From: Sordaria brevicollis
Taxonomy: Eukaryota; Ascomycota; Sordariomycetes; Sordariales; Sordariaceae
Reading direction: 5' to 3'
Assembly: GCA_033439795.1 (NCBI GenBank)
Contig: JAUTDP010000001.1
Location: 310,001 to 374,000 of the forward strand
Length of the DNA: 64,000 bases
In this document: positions 53,757 through 64,000 of the stretch, piece by piece
How positions within the stretch are numbered: the stretch's first letter is position 1
Layout of the letters: each line of letters starts with the position of its first letter
The notes under the pieces: model-generated
What the model saw: only the letters and a program-made list of their open reading frames with translations
Told to the model about the DNA's origin: nothing
Databases searched by the model: none
Made by a program: the position numbers and the translations under genes

Positions 53757-56700
53757 ATTTTTTAATTTTTATAATTCCGTTAATAAAGGCTATAAATATA
53801 ATTAATAAGCGTAAAGAGAATTTACGCGGAAAAGGCGCTATTAACTTTCGTTATAAAAATAGCGTAAACCCGATATAAAAGACGTATAATTATTTATATA
53901 TTATTAATAATATAATTAAAAATCCTATTAATAAAGGGGTTATAAATAAATACGGGGAAAACAATTACGAAGCGGCGTCCTACGAATTTAAACATAATAT
54001 TACCCTAGAAAATCCTAGTAATAAATATAATAATATTAACGATAATAAACCATAACCTAAATTTATATTATATAAAGAGGCCGAAAATAATTTTAAATAA
54101 AAAATTTAAATACGGGTTAAGGAGCGGTATTTAATAAAGAATTTACGTACTTTTAATTACTATTATTTTAAAAGCCCTTATTAATAAAAAGAATATTATA
54201 TTAATAAAGCGGAATAATAATTATAATTGGAATTTCGTTAAAATAAAAACCCTTTAAAATTTAATTAACGTAATTATTCTCTATCTATATATAATTATTT
54301 ATTAAACGAATATTTTCAATCCTATTTTTATTTTTATTTTTATTCTTATTCTTAATTTCGCGCCTATTCCTATTCTCAGACCTATTCCTATTCTCCGTCC
54401 GTTTAATCCGACCGATCCGGCCATTCCAATAGCTTCTCCCTTACGTAGGAATATTATAAGCGGCGAACGTCCTATAAATATAAACGCGTAAAACGGCGCG
54501 AACGTTAAGGATTTATAAAAATAATATTATAATTCTTATAAATATTATTATAATTTATATAGAAAACCGTAAGTTAAGGAAATAAGGAATCTTATTTGCG
54601 TTCCTTTACGTATAACGTTTATAAATTAACGACGAATAATACGAATGCTGAAATTGAAAATTAGATCGATAATATTAAAAATAGTAATTAAATTTATAAG
54701 AGTATTAATGCCTATTAATTTATTTAATAAACCTTCTTTAAAGCCGATAATTTTATAATTATTTCGTAATATATATATTTTATTACCTTTTTCGATAATA
54801 AGGGTTAAAAACGACCTATAATATAGGAAGAGTTTTTAGGGTTTATTTATAAAAAATATATTACCCCCGAAATTTACGAATTTAATATTAAAGAATAATT
54901 ATTCTTTATATATTAAAGCGATAATAATGACCTATAAAAATTATAGGATTAATATTAATATAATTACCGATAGTTTAATAAAAACGTCGTTATAAATAAA
55001 TAATTAATATACGATTTTTTTTTAATTAAAGAAGGATATACGCAATTACTTTTATACGTATTAAATTTTTATCGATAATTTAGTAGAAATTACTTCGAAA
55101 ATAATAAATTAATAAATTAAATTTAAAGATAAAAAATAAATCCCGAAGGACGAAATAAATAAAAATCGTTATAATAAATAATTTTCGCATTATAAGGGGT
55201 CTTTAAATAATAAACGTTTTAATTATAATAAAGATTATAATTAAAATTATAATTAAAATTATAATTAGAATAATAATTTTAAAAGGTATAAAAGCCGTAA
55301 AAGAAATTAATCTTTTAATAAATAAAATAAGGGTAATAATAAATTTAATTTAAATTATTATAATTGCGGAAATAAAAGATATTACGTTCGTAATTATACG
55401 AAGTATAAAAAGATAAATAATTAAGACCGGCCGAAAGAGAAGGTTACCGTTTAAAGTATAATTATTAAATAAAATATTAAACGTAATAATAATAAAGAAA
55501 ATAATTATATTTCGGATACCGAAGAGTTGGTAAAAGGTTAAATTTTATAAAAGAGCCGTCGTTTAATAGGGTTAATAATTTTAAAACGGTTAGAAGAAAC
55601 GGATTAAATAAGATTTCTATAATATTAATTACGTTAAAGAATCGTTAATTAAAAAAATATATAAATTTAAATTTAAAAGTAAATATTAATATTATATATA
55701 AGAATTTCACGAAGAAATATAAATTAAAGAAAATAAAAACTAATATTCTATTTATTTTAATAAATACGAATAGTAGAAAAATATATTACTACGGAGCGTA
55801 TGAATTAATATTTATTTTAAAGGATTAAAGGGGTTAAGAAAAAGAATTTATTTAATTATTCTATACAATTTAAAAAGATAGTCGGATATTATTATTATTA
55901 TTATTTATACCGGGTATAGGTTTTAAAAATATTATTATATATATTAATAAAAACGAATTTGAATTTAAAAGGGTACCCTTTATTAATATTATAATTCTCG
56001 TATGTAAAATAATATATAATGATCGAATTTATATTATTAATTTAATTTTAATATATAATTTATTAAAATTAAATTTTAAAAATATAAACGAAGATAAAAA
56101 ACTACCCGAAAGTATAACGGATAATATTCCTTTAACGTTAAAAGGGTTTAAAAATATATTCTTCAAAGAAAAAATTAAAATATTATTATAATTACCGGAC
56201 GTTAAATACGAAATCGTTTTTAAAAAAGGGGAGGAAATACTAAATATTTTTATTTACCCTTTATTTATTACGCAATTAAAAATACTACGCGAATATTTAA
56301 AGGAAAATTTATAAATTAATTACATCCGCTATTTTTTAAACTCTATTAAAGTACCAATTTTATTTATACTTAAGAAGGATAGTACGTTATAATTATATAT
56401 TAATTACTAGGGATTAAATAAAATTATTATTAAAAATTAATACTTACTATTATTAATTAGCGAATTAATAAATTAAATAGTCGGCGCTAAAGTATTTTTT
56501 AAAATTAATTTGTACGAAGCGTATTATTAAATCCAAATTAAAGAAAGGGATTTATAAAAAATTATTTTTAAAATATAATATAATTATTTCAAATATATAA
56601 TAATACCGTTCGGGCTTATAAATATACTTACCATATTTTAAATATATATATATAAAGTATTCGCGTAATTTATAAACCGTATTTGCGTAATATATTTTAA

Positions 56701-59700
56701 TAATATTTTAATTTATTCGAATTTTAAAGAAAAATATAACGAATATTTCCATTTAATCTTCGAATATTTACACGCTATTTAATTTTTTATAAAAACGTTT
56801 AAATACGAATTTTATAAAAATTATATCGATTTCTTCGGCTATTAAATTATTACGGAAGGGGTAATAATAAATCCCGAACGGGTAAAGGCAATTTAAGAAT
56901 AATTAACGCCTAAATCCTTTTATAATATTTAAATATTTTTAGGATTTACTAATTTTTACCGACGGTTTATATATTAGTATTTTTATATAATAAAGCTTAT
57001 TACTAATTTATTAAAAGGGAATAAGAATAGGCGGAAATTAAATATATTTTATTAAATTAAAGAGGTTAATAAAGTATTTTAAATTTTAAAGGAAGCGTTT
57101 ATAACGGTATTAATTTTTCGTTATTAAAACCTAATTAAAAAAATTAAAATTAAAACGGATGCTTTATAAAAAGCTATTTTAAGAATTTTATCCTAATTTA
57201 TAAGAAATATTTAATATCCTATAGTATTCTTTTCTAAAAAATTAATAAACGTAGAATAATAGTAATATACGGGCTAATAGGAACTATTCGTTATTATAAT
57301 TAACCTAAATTATTAAATATATTATTTAAAAGGATTTCCGGAGCTATTTATGATATTTATAAATTATAAAGCGTTAAAAAGTATTATAAAATCGCCGGCG
57401 AATAATTTACATAGAAGGCTAATTCGTTAAATTTACCGATTATTTTAATTCGATTTCGAAATAAAATATTAATTAAGAAAAATAAATTTAGCGGACGGTT
57501 TATTTAGGAAATTACATTATATAAAGGGGGATATAATTTACGGCGACGTTTTATTAACCTTTTAAAAAAAATTAGATTTTATTTCGGAATTATTAAATAT
57601 AATTAGAAAATAATTTAATTTTAAAATCCTATACTAATATAAAGAAAAATTTATAGCTTACGCTTTCGTTAAATAAATTTAACGAATAATACAATCCGCT
57701 ATTATTATAAAAAATATTTTACTAATATAGCCGATAGAAGGAGCGTTCTTTTAAATTTTATTATATAAAATCGCAAAGAAAATAATATACCGAAAAATCC
57801 CTTAAGTACCCTTAGCGAGCCGGGAATTTTATATTATTATAAAAGGATTTTAATTTAGGGATTTAAATTTAGCCGAATAAATAACAATTATTTAATTTAA
57901 AAAGATTATAATTAAGGGATATAAATTAAATAATTAAAGGGTTCTTTATTTTAAAAAACGGTTAATAATCTTTAAAGAAGGATTATTTTATAAGGAGATT
58001 TTACGCTCTTATTATAATAATTTAAAGGCCGGTTATATAAATACGCTTAAAACCCTAGAATTTATTAAAAAGAAATTTTATTAAAAGGGTTTTATATAAA
58101 ACGTTTAAAAATACGTTATAAAGTACGAATTATATTAAAGGATTTAAAGACCCCGATACCAACCCTATAGAAATTTTTAATTTTTATTAATACCCGAATA
58201 ACCTTTTTAAAAAATTAATATCGATTTTATTATTAATTTTCCGCCGAATTAAAGGGCCAATAAGAAAATATATAACGCTATTTTAATAATCGTAGACCGA
58301 TTTATTAAAATAATTTTATTTATATTTATTATTAAAACGTTTAATATAATTTCTATAGCGTTTTTGTTATATAAATATATAGAATACTAATTCGGCTTAC
58401 TATTAAAAATCGTAAGTAATAAAAATAAATTATTTATTAACGAATTTTAGAAAGAATTTACCAAAATACGTAAAATTTTACGAAAATTATCTATTATATT
58501 CTACCTATAAATAAATAAATAGACGGAACGCTTATATTAAATTATTAAAAAGATTTTACATATCCGAACCTTAAAAGGCGACCTTATATTTTAGAATAAG
58601 GAATTTTCGGAAGCGGAATTCGCGTATAATAATTTTATATATATAATTATAGGGGTTTCGCCGTTTAAAATTTTATATAATTATTACCTACGTATAATCG
58701 AATATATTAAAAAGCAGAATTTTATTAAAAATTAAAATATAAAGGAGCGATTATAAAAATTAAAAGAAGTTCGTAAAATAATATAACGCTATTAAAATTA
58801 AATAATAAAAGCGTAGAAGAAGGGGTATAATAAAAAATATATACTAATTAAATTTCAACCGGGCGACGTTATAAATTTATGAATTAAGAATTTCCGATTT
58901 AAAAATAGGAAATTAATATTTACGTATATTAAAATTAAAGTATTAAAAAGAATTAATTCCTAAGCGTATTAAATAATTTTACTAATATAATATAACTAGA
59001 TATATAACGTTTTTTTAATTAATTTATTAAAACTTTAAAAGAGTAGAAAAAACGGAAATTATAAAATATTATTACCGGAATTATATAATAAATAAGTAGA
59101 ATAAAAAATTAAGGAAATTATAAATTATTAAAGAGTAAGTATAAATTAAAGGTTTTTAATTAAGTAAGTAAGGTAATCTATAAAATATAATATTTAAAAA
59201 CCTAAAAAGTATTTCGAAAATACGTAAAAAGCGTTCTCTAAATATTAGAAAATTAAATAAAAATATTATAGGAAATAAAATAATTAGCGTAAATAATATA
59301 ATAAAAATCTATTATTTTATAATTATAAAGAATAATAAGCGTCGAATATAATACGAAATATTATATATAAAATTCAATAAGCGAATAATTATTATATACC
59401 CTAATAAGGACGGGAATTAAAAACCTATTTATTAATAAGAAAAAAAATATTATCGCTAGCGAAAAATTTATATAATAGGATAAATTAGGGGTAGCCTATA
59501 CCGGAAATAAAATACCCGGGGACCGGTAATTTAATTTTAAATATTTTAATATAATATTAATTAAAAAGTAACTACACTAAGCCGCGAATTAAAATTACGA
59601 AGAGTTTAAAGAATTTAAATATTAAGAATTAGAAGAAAAGCCTCTTTAATACTTCTACGGAATTGGAAATTCCCCGTTTAATAAGGATAAGTAATTAAAT

Positions 59701-61005
59701 TAAAAGGATTTAAAATAGCCGGTAAATTCTCTATTAAAATTATAAAAAATCCGATATATTAAAAGGAGAATTATTTTAATACTTTTTATTAAATTAAGGA
59801 TTTTCCGTCCAATAAAGATAAAATAATTAAATTAAAAGAATTTAAATTAACCGGTAAATTCTTTATTAAAATTATAAAAAATCTAATATATTAAAAAGAG
59901 AGCCGTTTTAATATTTTTTATTAAATTAAGGATTTTCCGTTTAATAAAGATAAAATAATTAAATTAAAAGGATTTAAAATTAATTAGTAAATTCTTCTTT
60001 AATATTTATTCGTAAACGGTATTAGGGGTTACCTAATTTAAAATAATTATAGCGGCTTAAATTATAAAAAAATCTATAACCTAATTAATAAATATAAATA
60101 TTAATAAAATTCTTTAAACGAAGGAAATATAATAAATTATTAATTACGTAGAATAAATAATCGTTAATCAACGATATAGCCTAAAATATTTCCGGCTTTT
60201 AGAAATAATTAATATATATTAAGGTTTTTATTAGCCCGGTTAATTAATTAAAATTAATAAATCTTTCCTTATATTTTAAGGATTATAGGGGTTCAATTTT
60301 AAAAAAAAGAAAAGTAATTTAAATTAAATTTTAGAACTAATTCCGGATAAAATTCCAATCCTAATTTAAAATAAAATTTCTATTTTACTTTAAAACTCCT
60401 TCGAAATTTTTAATTATTTAAAATAAAACGCTTTCTATTTGGGGAAAGGATACGAAGGGAAAAAAATACCAAAATAGTAAATAAGGCGCGTAATACGCGG
60501 AAATTAAACCGTTTTAAAATTAGCTTCTAGGAACTTAATAATAGCTTTAAAGGGCGAATATTAACCGTAGAACCGATTAATTACTATAATACCGCGGTTA
60601 ATAAATATAGAAATACCAATATAATATAAATAGCTAAAATAAGCGGGGACTATTATTTCATCCGATATATTAATATAAATATCGTTAATCGGTTTTTAAA
60701 TTTTTTAATAAAATTATTTAATACGGAAATATCGCCCCTATAAATACCGTAGTAATTATTACGTAGTAATACGGTTTAAAAATTAAATTAATTAAGGGGG
60801 GGAATAACGTTAATATATAAAATAGGAATAAATAATTAAACGGTATAATAAAAATAAATAATTAAATAGTATAATAGAACCGAAGCGTAATATAATATAC
60901 GAACGGAAAATAGGGTTTTTTAAAACGAGAAATAAAGTTTTTTACGGATTGTAATAATTAATACTAAAATTATAAAGGATTATAACTTTTAGGAGGGGGA
61001 ATAAT

Positions 61006-61291
61006 TATAAGGGTATTATTAGGAAAATTTAAAGGGACTTATATAATTAAAGTATAGTAGCCTAGGACGATAAATAAAATAGCGGATAAAATAAGGATAA
61101 TAGGATATAATATAGAGGAAAGGATTTCGGAATTTAAACGCCGACCGTTCCGGACTTATAGGGAAGCGTATAAGTATAAAAGAGGATAGCTTTTAACTAG
61201 AGACTTATATCTAATTAGGTTAAAGTCTTTCTCCCAGAATAGACTTACCTTATACGACCTATTCTCACCCTCTCGTACCTATGACTTTATA
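61006..61291 (+). repeat. Right LTR of the gypsy element
   Basis: Starts TATAAGGG after the purine tract and ends TTTATA before TATAG. Its right half keeps more G and C than the left copy. Confidence 0.88.
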
Positions 61292-61296
61292 TATAG
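61292..61296 (+). repeat. Target-site duplication TATAG, right copy
   Basis: Matches 53466-53470. Confidence 0.75.
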
Positions 61297-63493
61297 ATAT
61301 TAAATTTTAGGATTTTTAATCCTTTAAACGGTTCGAAGGTAATTTTTCTTCGAAATTTAATTTATATAAAACGTAATTTTTCGATGAGTTTATATAGATT
61401 AGGTATTATTATCGAAAATAATAGTATTTATACTTTAAAGTACTTAGTAAGGTTTTTAAACGGTATTATTACTTCTATAATAGCGGTAAAAATATTTTAA
61501 TTAATATTATTAAATTAGTCCTCCTTATTAAATTTCTTTTTTTTATCCGGGTGGTTGATTATTTCGCTAATGAAGTGGTCGATATATTTACGAAGCTTTT
61601 AAATACGGTAGATTATACGATAGTTAAAATTTTAATATATTATATTATTAAAGATAACGTTAATATTAGAAGAGAAGTTATCCCTATTTATAAATATATT
61701 AAAGAAAGGTTCGATTTTATTATCGAAAAGGTCGTTATAATTAAAATATACGATTTATTTAAAATAAGCGCAATATTAAGGATTTCTTTAAATAAATTGA
61801 ATAATATTATAAAGCCGATTAATAGGGCCTATCTTCTTCTATTCCTATACGAAATAATTTTTATTTTGAGTAAAAAGTTACGTAAATAAATCGTTAAGTT
61901 TAGGTACGTAGGGTTAATTTCTTTTAATTATAATTTTTACGCCGAAGTTTAAGATGTAATTGAAGTAGTATAACTAATAGTTATTAATTCAGTTTTTAAT
62001 TTCTTTATCGGTTAATATAGGGTAAAGTCCTTTAAAAATAAAAAAGATATAATAATTATTAGCTTCGATATTATTATTTTAAAAGTATTCGATATTATTA
62101 ATAGGGATTTTGAACGTTTTAATAACTTTAAATATAGTAATTATAATATTCTTACTACTATAATTATTATAAATTTTTTAAAAATTAAGTAAATTATTTT
62201 TAAAAATGCAGGTAGTATTAATATAAATAAATAAAAACCGAGAGGATAGTAAAATTATTAGGGGAGGTCTAGAAGTCGAAAGAAAAGTGCTTTTTAAAAT
62301 GGGATTATATTAATCGAATTTTTAATTTATCGAAATAGAGTATATATTTTTCCCTAATTTAACCCAATACAATATAATACAATTTGGGTAGTAATTTATC
62401 GGCTATATTATTATTTATTATTTTTAATAACGACTTAAATATAGGGTTTTTGATAAAAGTAAATAGGAATTTCGCGTTAACGATTATTTCTATTATTAAT
62501 TCGCGGAACTTTTCGATAATAAATTTGAAGATAAGAGTTTTAGGTTGGGTAATAAGGTCTTTAACCGATTTAGCCCATTTATACGATTATTTTTAAATAG
62601 ATTTATTATTATTTAATTCTTTAATATAATAAATACGAAGGAGGTAGGTAATAGTAAAATTAATAATATTTAAAACGTAAAGGTTTTAATATATATTATA
62701 ATATTAAAAGTATATTCCTTCGATTCTACTATTTATTTTAATTAAATTCGTATTGTATTAAGCGATTTACGAAGATCGTTTAGAATAGTTTTATAATTAA
62801 TTTTCTAATATATAATAATCCTTCTTAAATATTACTCTCGGTTAAAATAAGTAGTCGAAGGGGAATTCGTTAATAATAATATTTAGAAATATTTTAATTT
62901 ATTTACTAAACAGTATACGATTAATATTTTTTAATACTTTAATAGTAGTAAAGTAAATGGGTATATTTTCAATAAAATCGGTCGGCGTATTACCCGCGGT
63001 AATTAAAATATCGTTAAAGACGTTATCGGTAATTATTATAATATATTAATAGCGTTAAATAGAAATTAATACTAATTAGTAATAAGGGGGAAGTAAATTA
63101 ATAAGAATCGAATTTAATAGCGGTTAATTGAATACGATATAATTTAATTATATTAGTTAGTAATGTAATTTCAAAGTAAAACTTCCTAAAAATTTTTTAG
63201 TAATATAGGCCTAACCGTTTAATTTAGTAATTTAAGTTTAATTAGGCGACTTAGGAATTAGGGACTATATACGGTAGGTTTGAAGGTTAATATAGAATTA
63301 TCTTTAATATATAAAAAACGTTTGTTTTGACGCCTATAACCTTAATTTAAGGATATTATTAATATGCTAAGAAGGCGGTCAAATTTGTAAATTAAATTAA
63401 ATCAAATCGGGAGGTCGATTTAATTTAGTCAAATTAAATCCAGACTTCGATTTGTTTGTTTATTTGTTTGAATTTGTTTATATTTGACAAGTG

Positions 63494-63513
63494 GATTTGA
63501 TTTGTTTCTGGCG
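63494..63513 (-). repeat. Right 20-base inverted terminus
   Basis: Reverse complement of 52316-52335 with one difference. Confidence 0.65.
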
Positions 63514-64000
63514 CTAGACCTACTCGTCTTCAACCTACATATATAATTTTCTTCGGTCTTCTTAATCGTCTTCGGGAAAGCGTTCGATGAGAGATTTGCC
63601 TCCGAACGAAGTCATCTGAGTAGTGAAGTGTACTAGTCAGACTTGATTGAGGTGTTGCGCACAGAGGGGGCGCTCGGATAGACTTGGTGTACTAACCTTC
63701 TGGAAAACAACCAAGCCTTTCTCATCTGGCTCCGTAAGAACCAATACCGGATGGCCATATCCTCTGGGATTAAGCGGTTGCTGGTGAGATCCCTATGTGA
63801 AGTAGTTCTTATTCACGTTCGTGTCTTCCTTTTGTGGCCTTTTTGGTAAGAACATGATCCGCCCGGCTAGAGATAACGGCCCGAAGCTCTCCCAGACTTG
63901 GTTATTTCGGCTACCATACTTGTTCTTGCCCTTCTCGTTCTAGTAATTGCAGTCATTTTGGTAGCCGACAATGTTATAATAACCGTCGTTCGAAATGGGG
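63514..64000. other. Right edge, no gene seen
   Basis: Composition returns to normal after the transposon block. No reading frame of useful length, repeat or RNA gene is recognised before the window ends. Confidence 0.4.

Larger units (their letters stand above)
53471..61291 (+). mobile_element. Complete Ty3/gypsy LTR retrotransposon, decayed by RIP, nested
   Basis: Two 286-base LTRs (53471-53756 and 61006-61291) flank 7.2 kb of A+T-rich sequence, with a five-base duplication TATAG outside. A purine tract (AGGAGGGGGA, 60991-61000) precedes the right LTR, so the orientation is plus. In order along it are a gag-type zinc knuckle relic (YYNCGNKRYYVRNYTKYKK, about 55356-55412), a reverse-transcriptase relic with FFKINLYEAYY (about 56500) and VIYFNNILIYS (56687-56719), and integrase-like sequence around 58140-58720. 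FNN stands for the gypsy LDD after D-to-N changes. Stops are frequent and no protein can be made. LTR ends TA...TA are the expected RIP products of TG...CA. Confidence 0.9.
52316..63513. mobile_element. Decayed DNA-transposon-like element with inverted termini, split by a gypsy insertion
   Basis: The ends are 20-base inverted repeats (52316-52335 and 63494-63513) beginning CGCCAGAAA and differing at one base, a C/T in CpA context. Inside each end lie (TTTGAT)n-type runs and a near-palindromic AAATCGGG..CCGATTT block, as in subterminal repeats of cut-and-paste transposons. Without the nested gypsy element the host is about 3.4 kb, enough for a transposase, but RIP has left only short frames (the longest is 112 codons at 61551-61889). 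No target duplication is obvious and the superfamily is not assigned. Composition is normal immediately outside both ends, which supports these borders. Confidence 0.6.

Noticed and set aside
61551..61889. 112-codon frame in the A+T-rich block
   Set aside because: It is Ile/Lys/Asn-rich in RIP-mutated transposon sequence; it may be a transposase relic but no motif shows it.
62384..62596. 70-codon frame in the A+T-rich block
   Set aside because: Expected by chance in RIP-mutated sequence with GC islands.
52316..63513. Centromere or origin as an explanation for the A+T-rich block
   Set aside because: Complete retroelement and inverted-repeat borders with normal composition directly outside explain it as nested transposons.

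Overview
The window is eukaryotic and looks like a filamentous ascomycete, most likely a Neurospora-type Sordariomycete. Genes have short introns of about 50-125 bases with GT(A/G)NGT donors and CTAAC/CTGAC-like branch sites, and protein-coding third positions favour C/T/G. Two large tracts are extremely A+T-rich, and their repeats differ almost only by C-to-T or G-to-A changes in CpA/TpG context. That is the signature of repeat-induced point mutation (RIP), and I infer the genome from it; no marker gene names the species.

Layout. 1-5 kb: the tail of a gene entering from the left, a small hypothetical gene, a gene relic and a Cys-rich small protein with introns in its 5' leader. 6-13 kb: a protein kinase/zinc-finger/ankyrin gene on the minus strand and, head to head with it, an intact pseudokinase gene on the plus strand. 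The gap between them holds a RIP-marked element with about 95-base inverted termini. A tRNA-like gene follows. 15-28 kb is ordinary euchromatin: a single-pass membrane protein, a strand-asymmetric low-complexity Ala/Gly/Ser/Pro protein with a degenerate repeat array in front of it, a five-exon ARMT1/DUF89-type phosphatase and a BTB-like protein. 27.7-36.8 kb has normal base composition but no gene I can support. 36.8-47.8 kb repeats the 6-13 kb theme: a pseudokinase gene broken by two in-frame stops (minus) lies head to head with an intact kinase/zinc-finger/ankyrin gene (plus), and a complete but RIP-decayed Ty1/copia element (39136-44817, target duplication GTTGC) sits between them. 48 kb: a second tRNA-like gene and a possible 35-residue ORF. 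49.6-51.1 kb: a secreted AA12/PQQ-type dehydrogenase. 51.5-52.2 kb: a small hypothetical gene. 52.3-63.5 kb: a decayed DNA-transposon-like element with 20-base inverted termini, into which a complete Ty3/gypsy element (53471-61291, target duplication TATAG) has inserted.

The most interesting observation is the twice-repeated divergent pair of a catalytically dead kinase-like protein with a helical N-terminus and an active-looking kinase with C2H2-like fingers and ankyrin repeats. In each pair a transposon occupies the shared upstream region. The damage is complementary: the left pair keeps the pseudokinase open and has RIP-type stops at the start of the kinase; the right pair keeps the kinase open and has stops in the pseudokinase. 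The domain plan resembles fungal self/non-self (allorecognition or cell-death) systems, but that role is inference.

Exon borders were placed by eye from reading frame and splice consensus, so single-base errors are possible. Functions rest on motif recognition without database searches.
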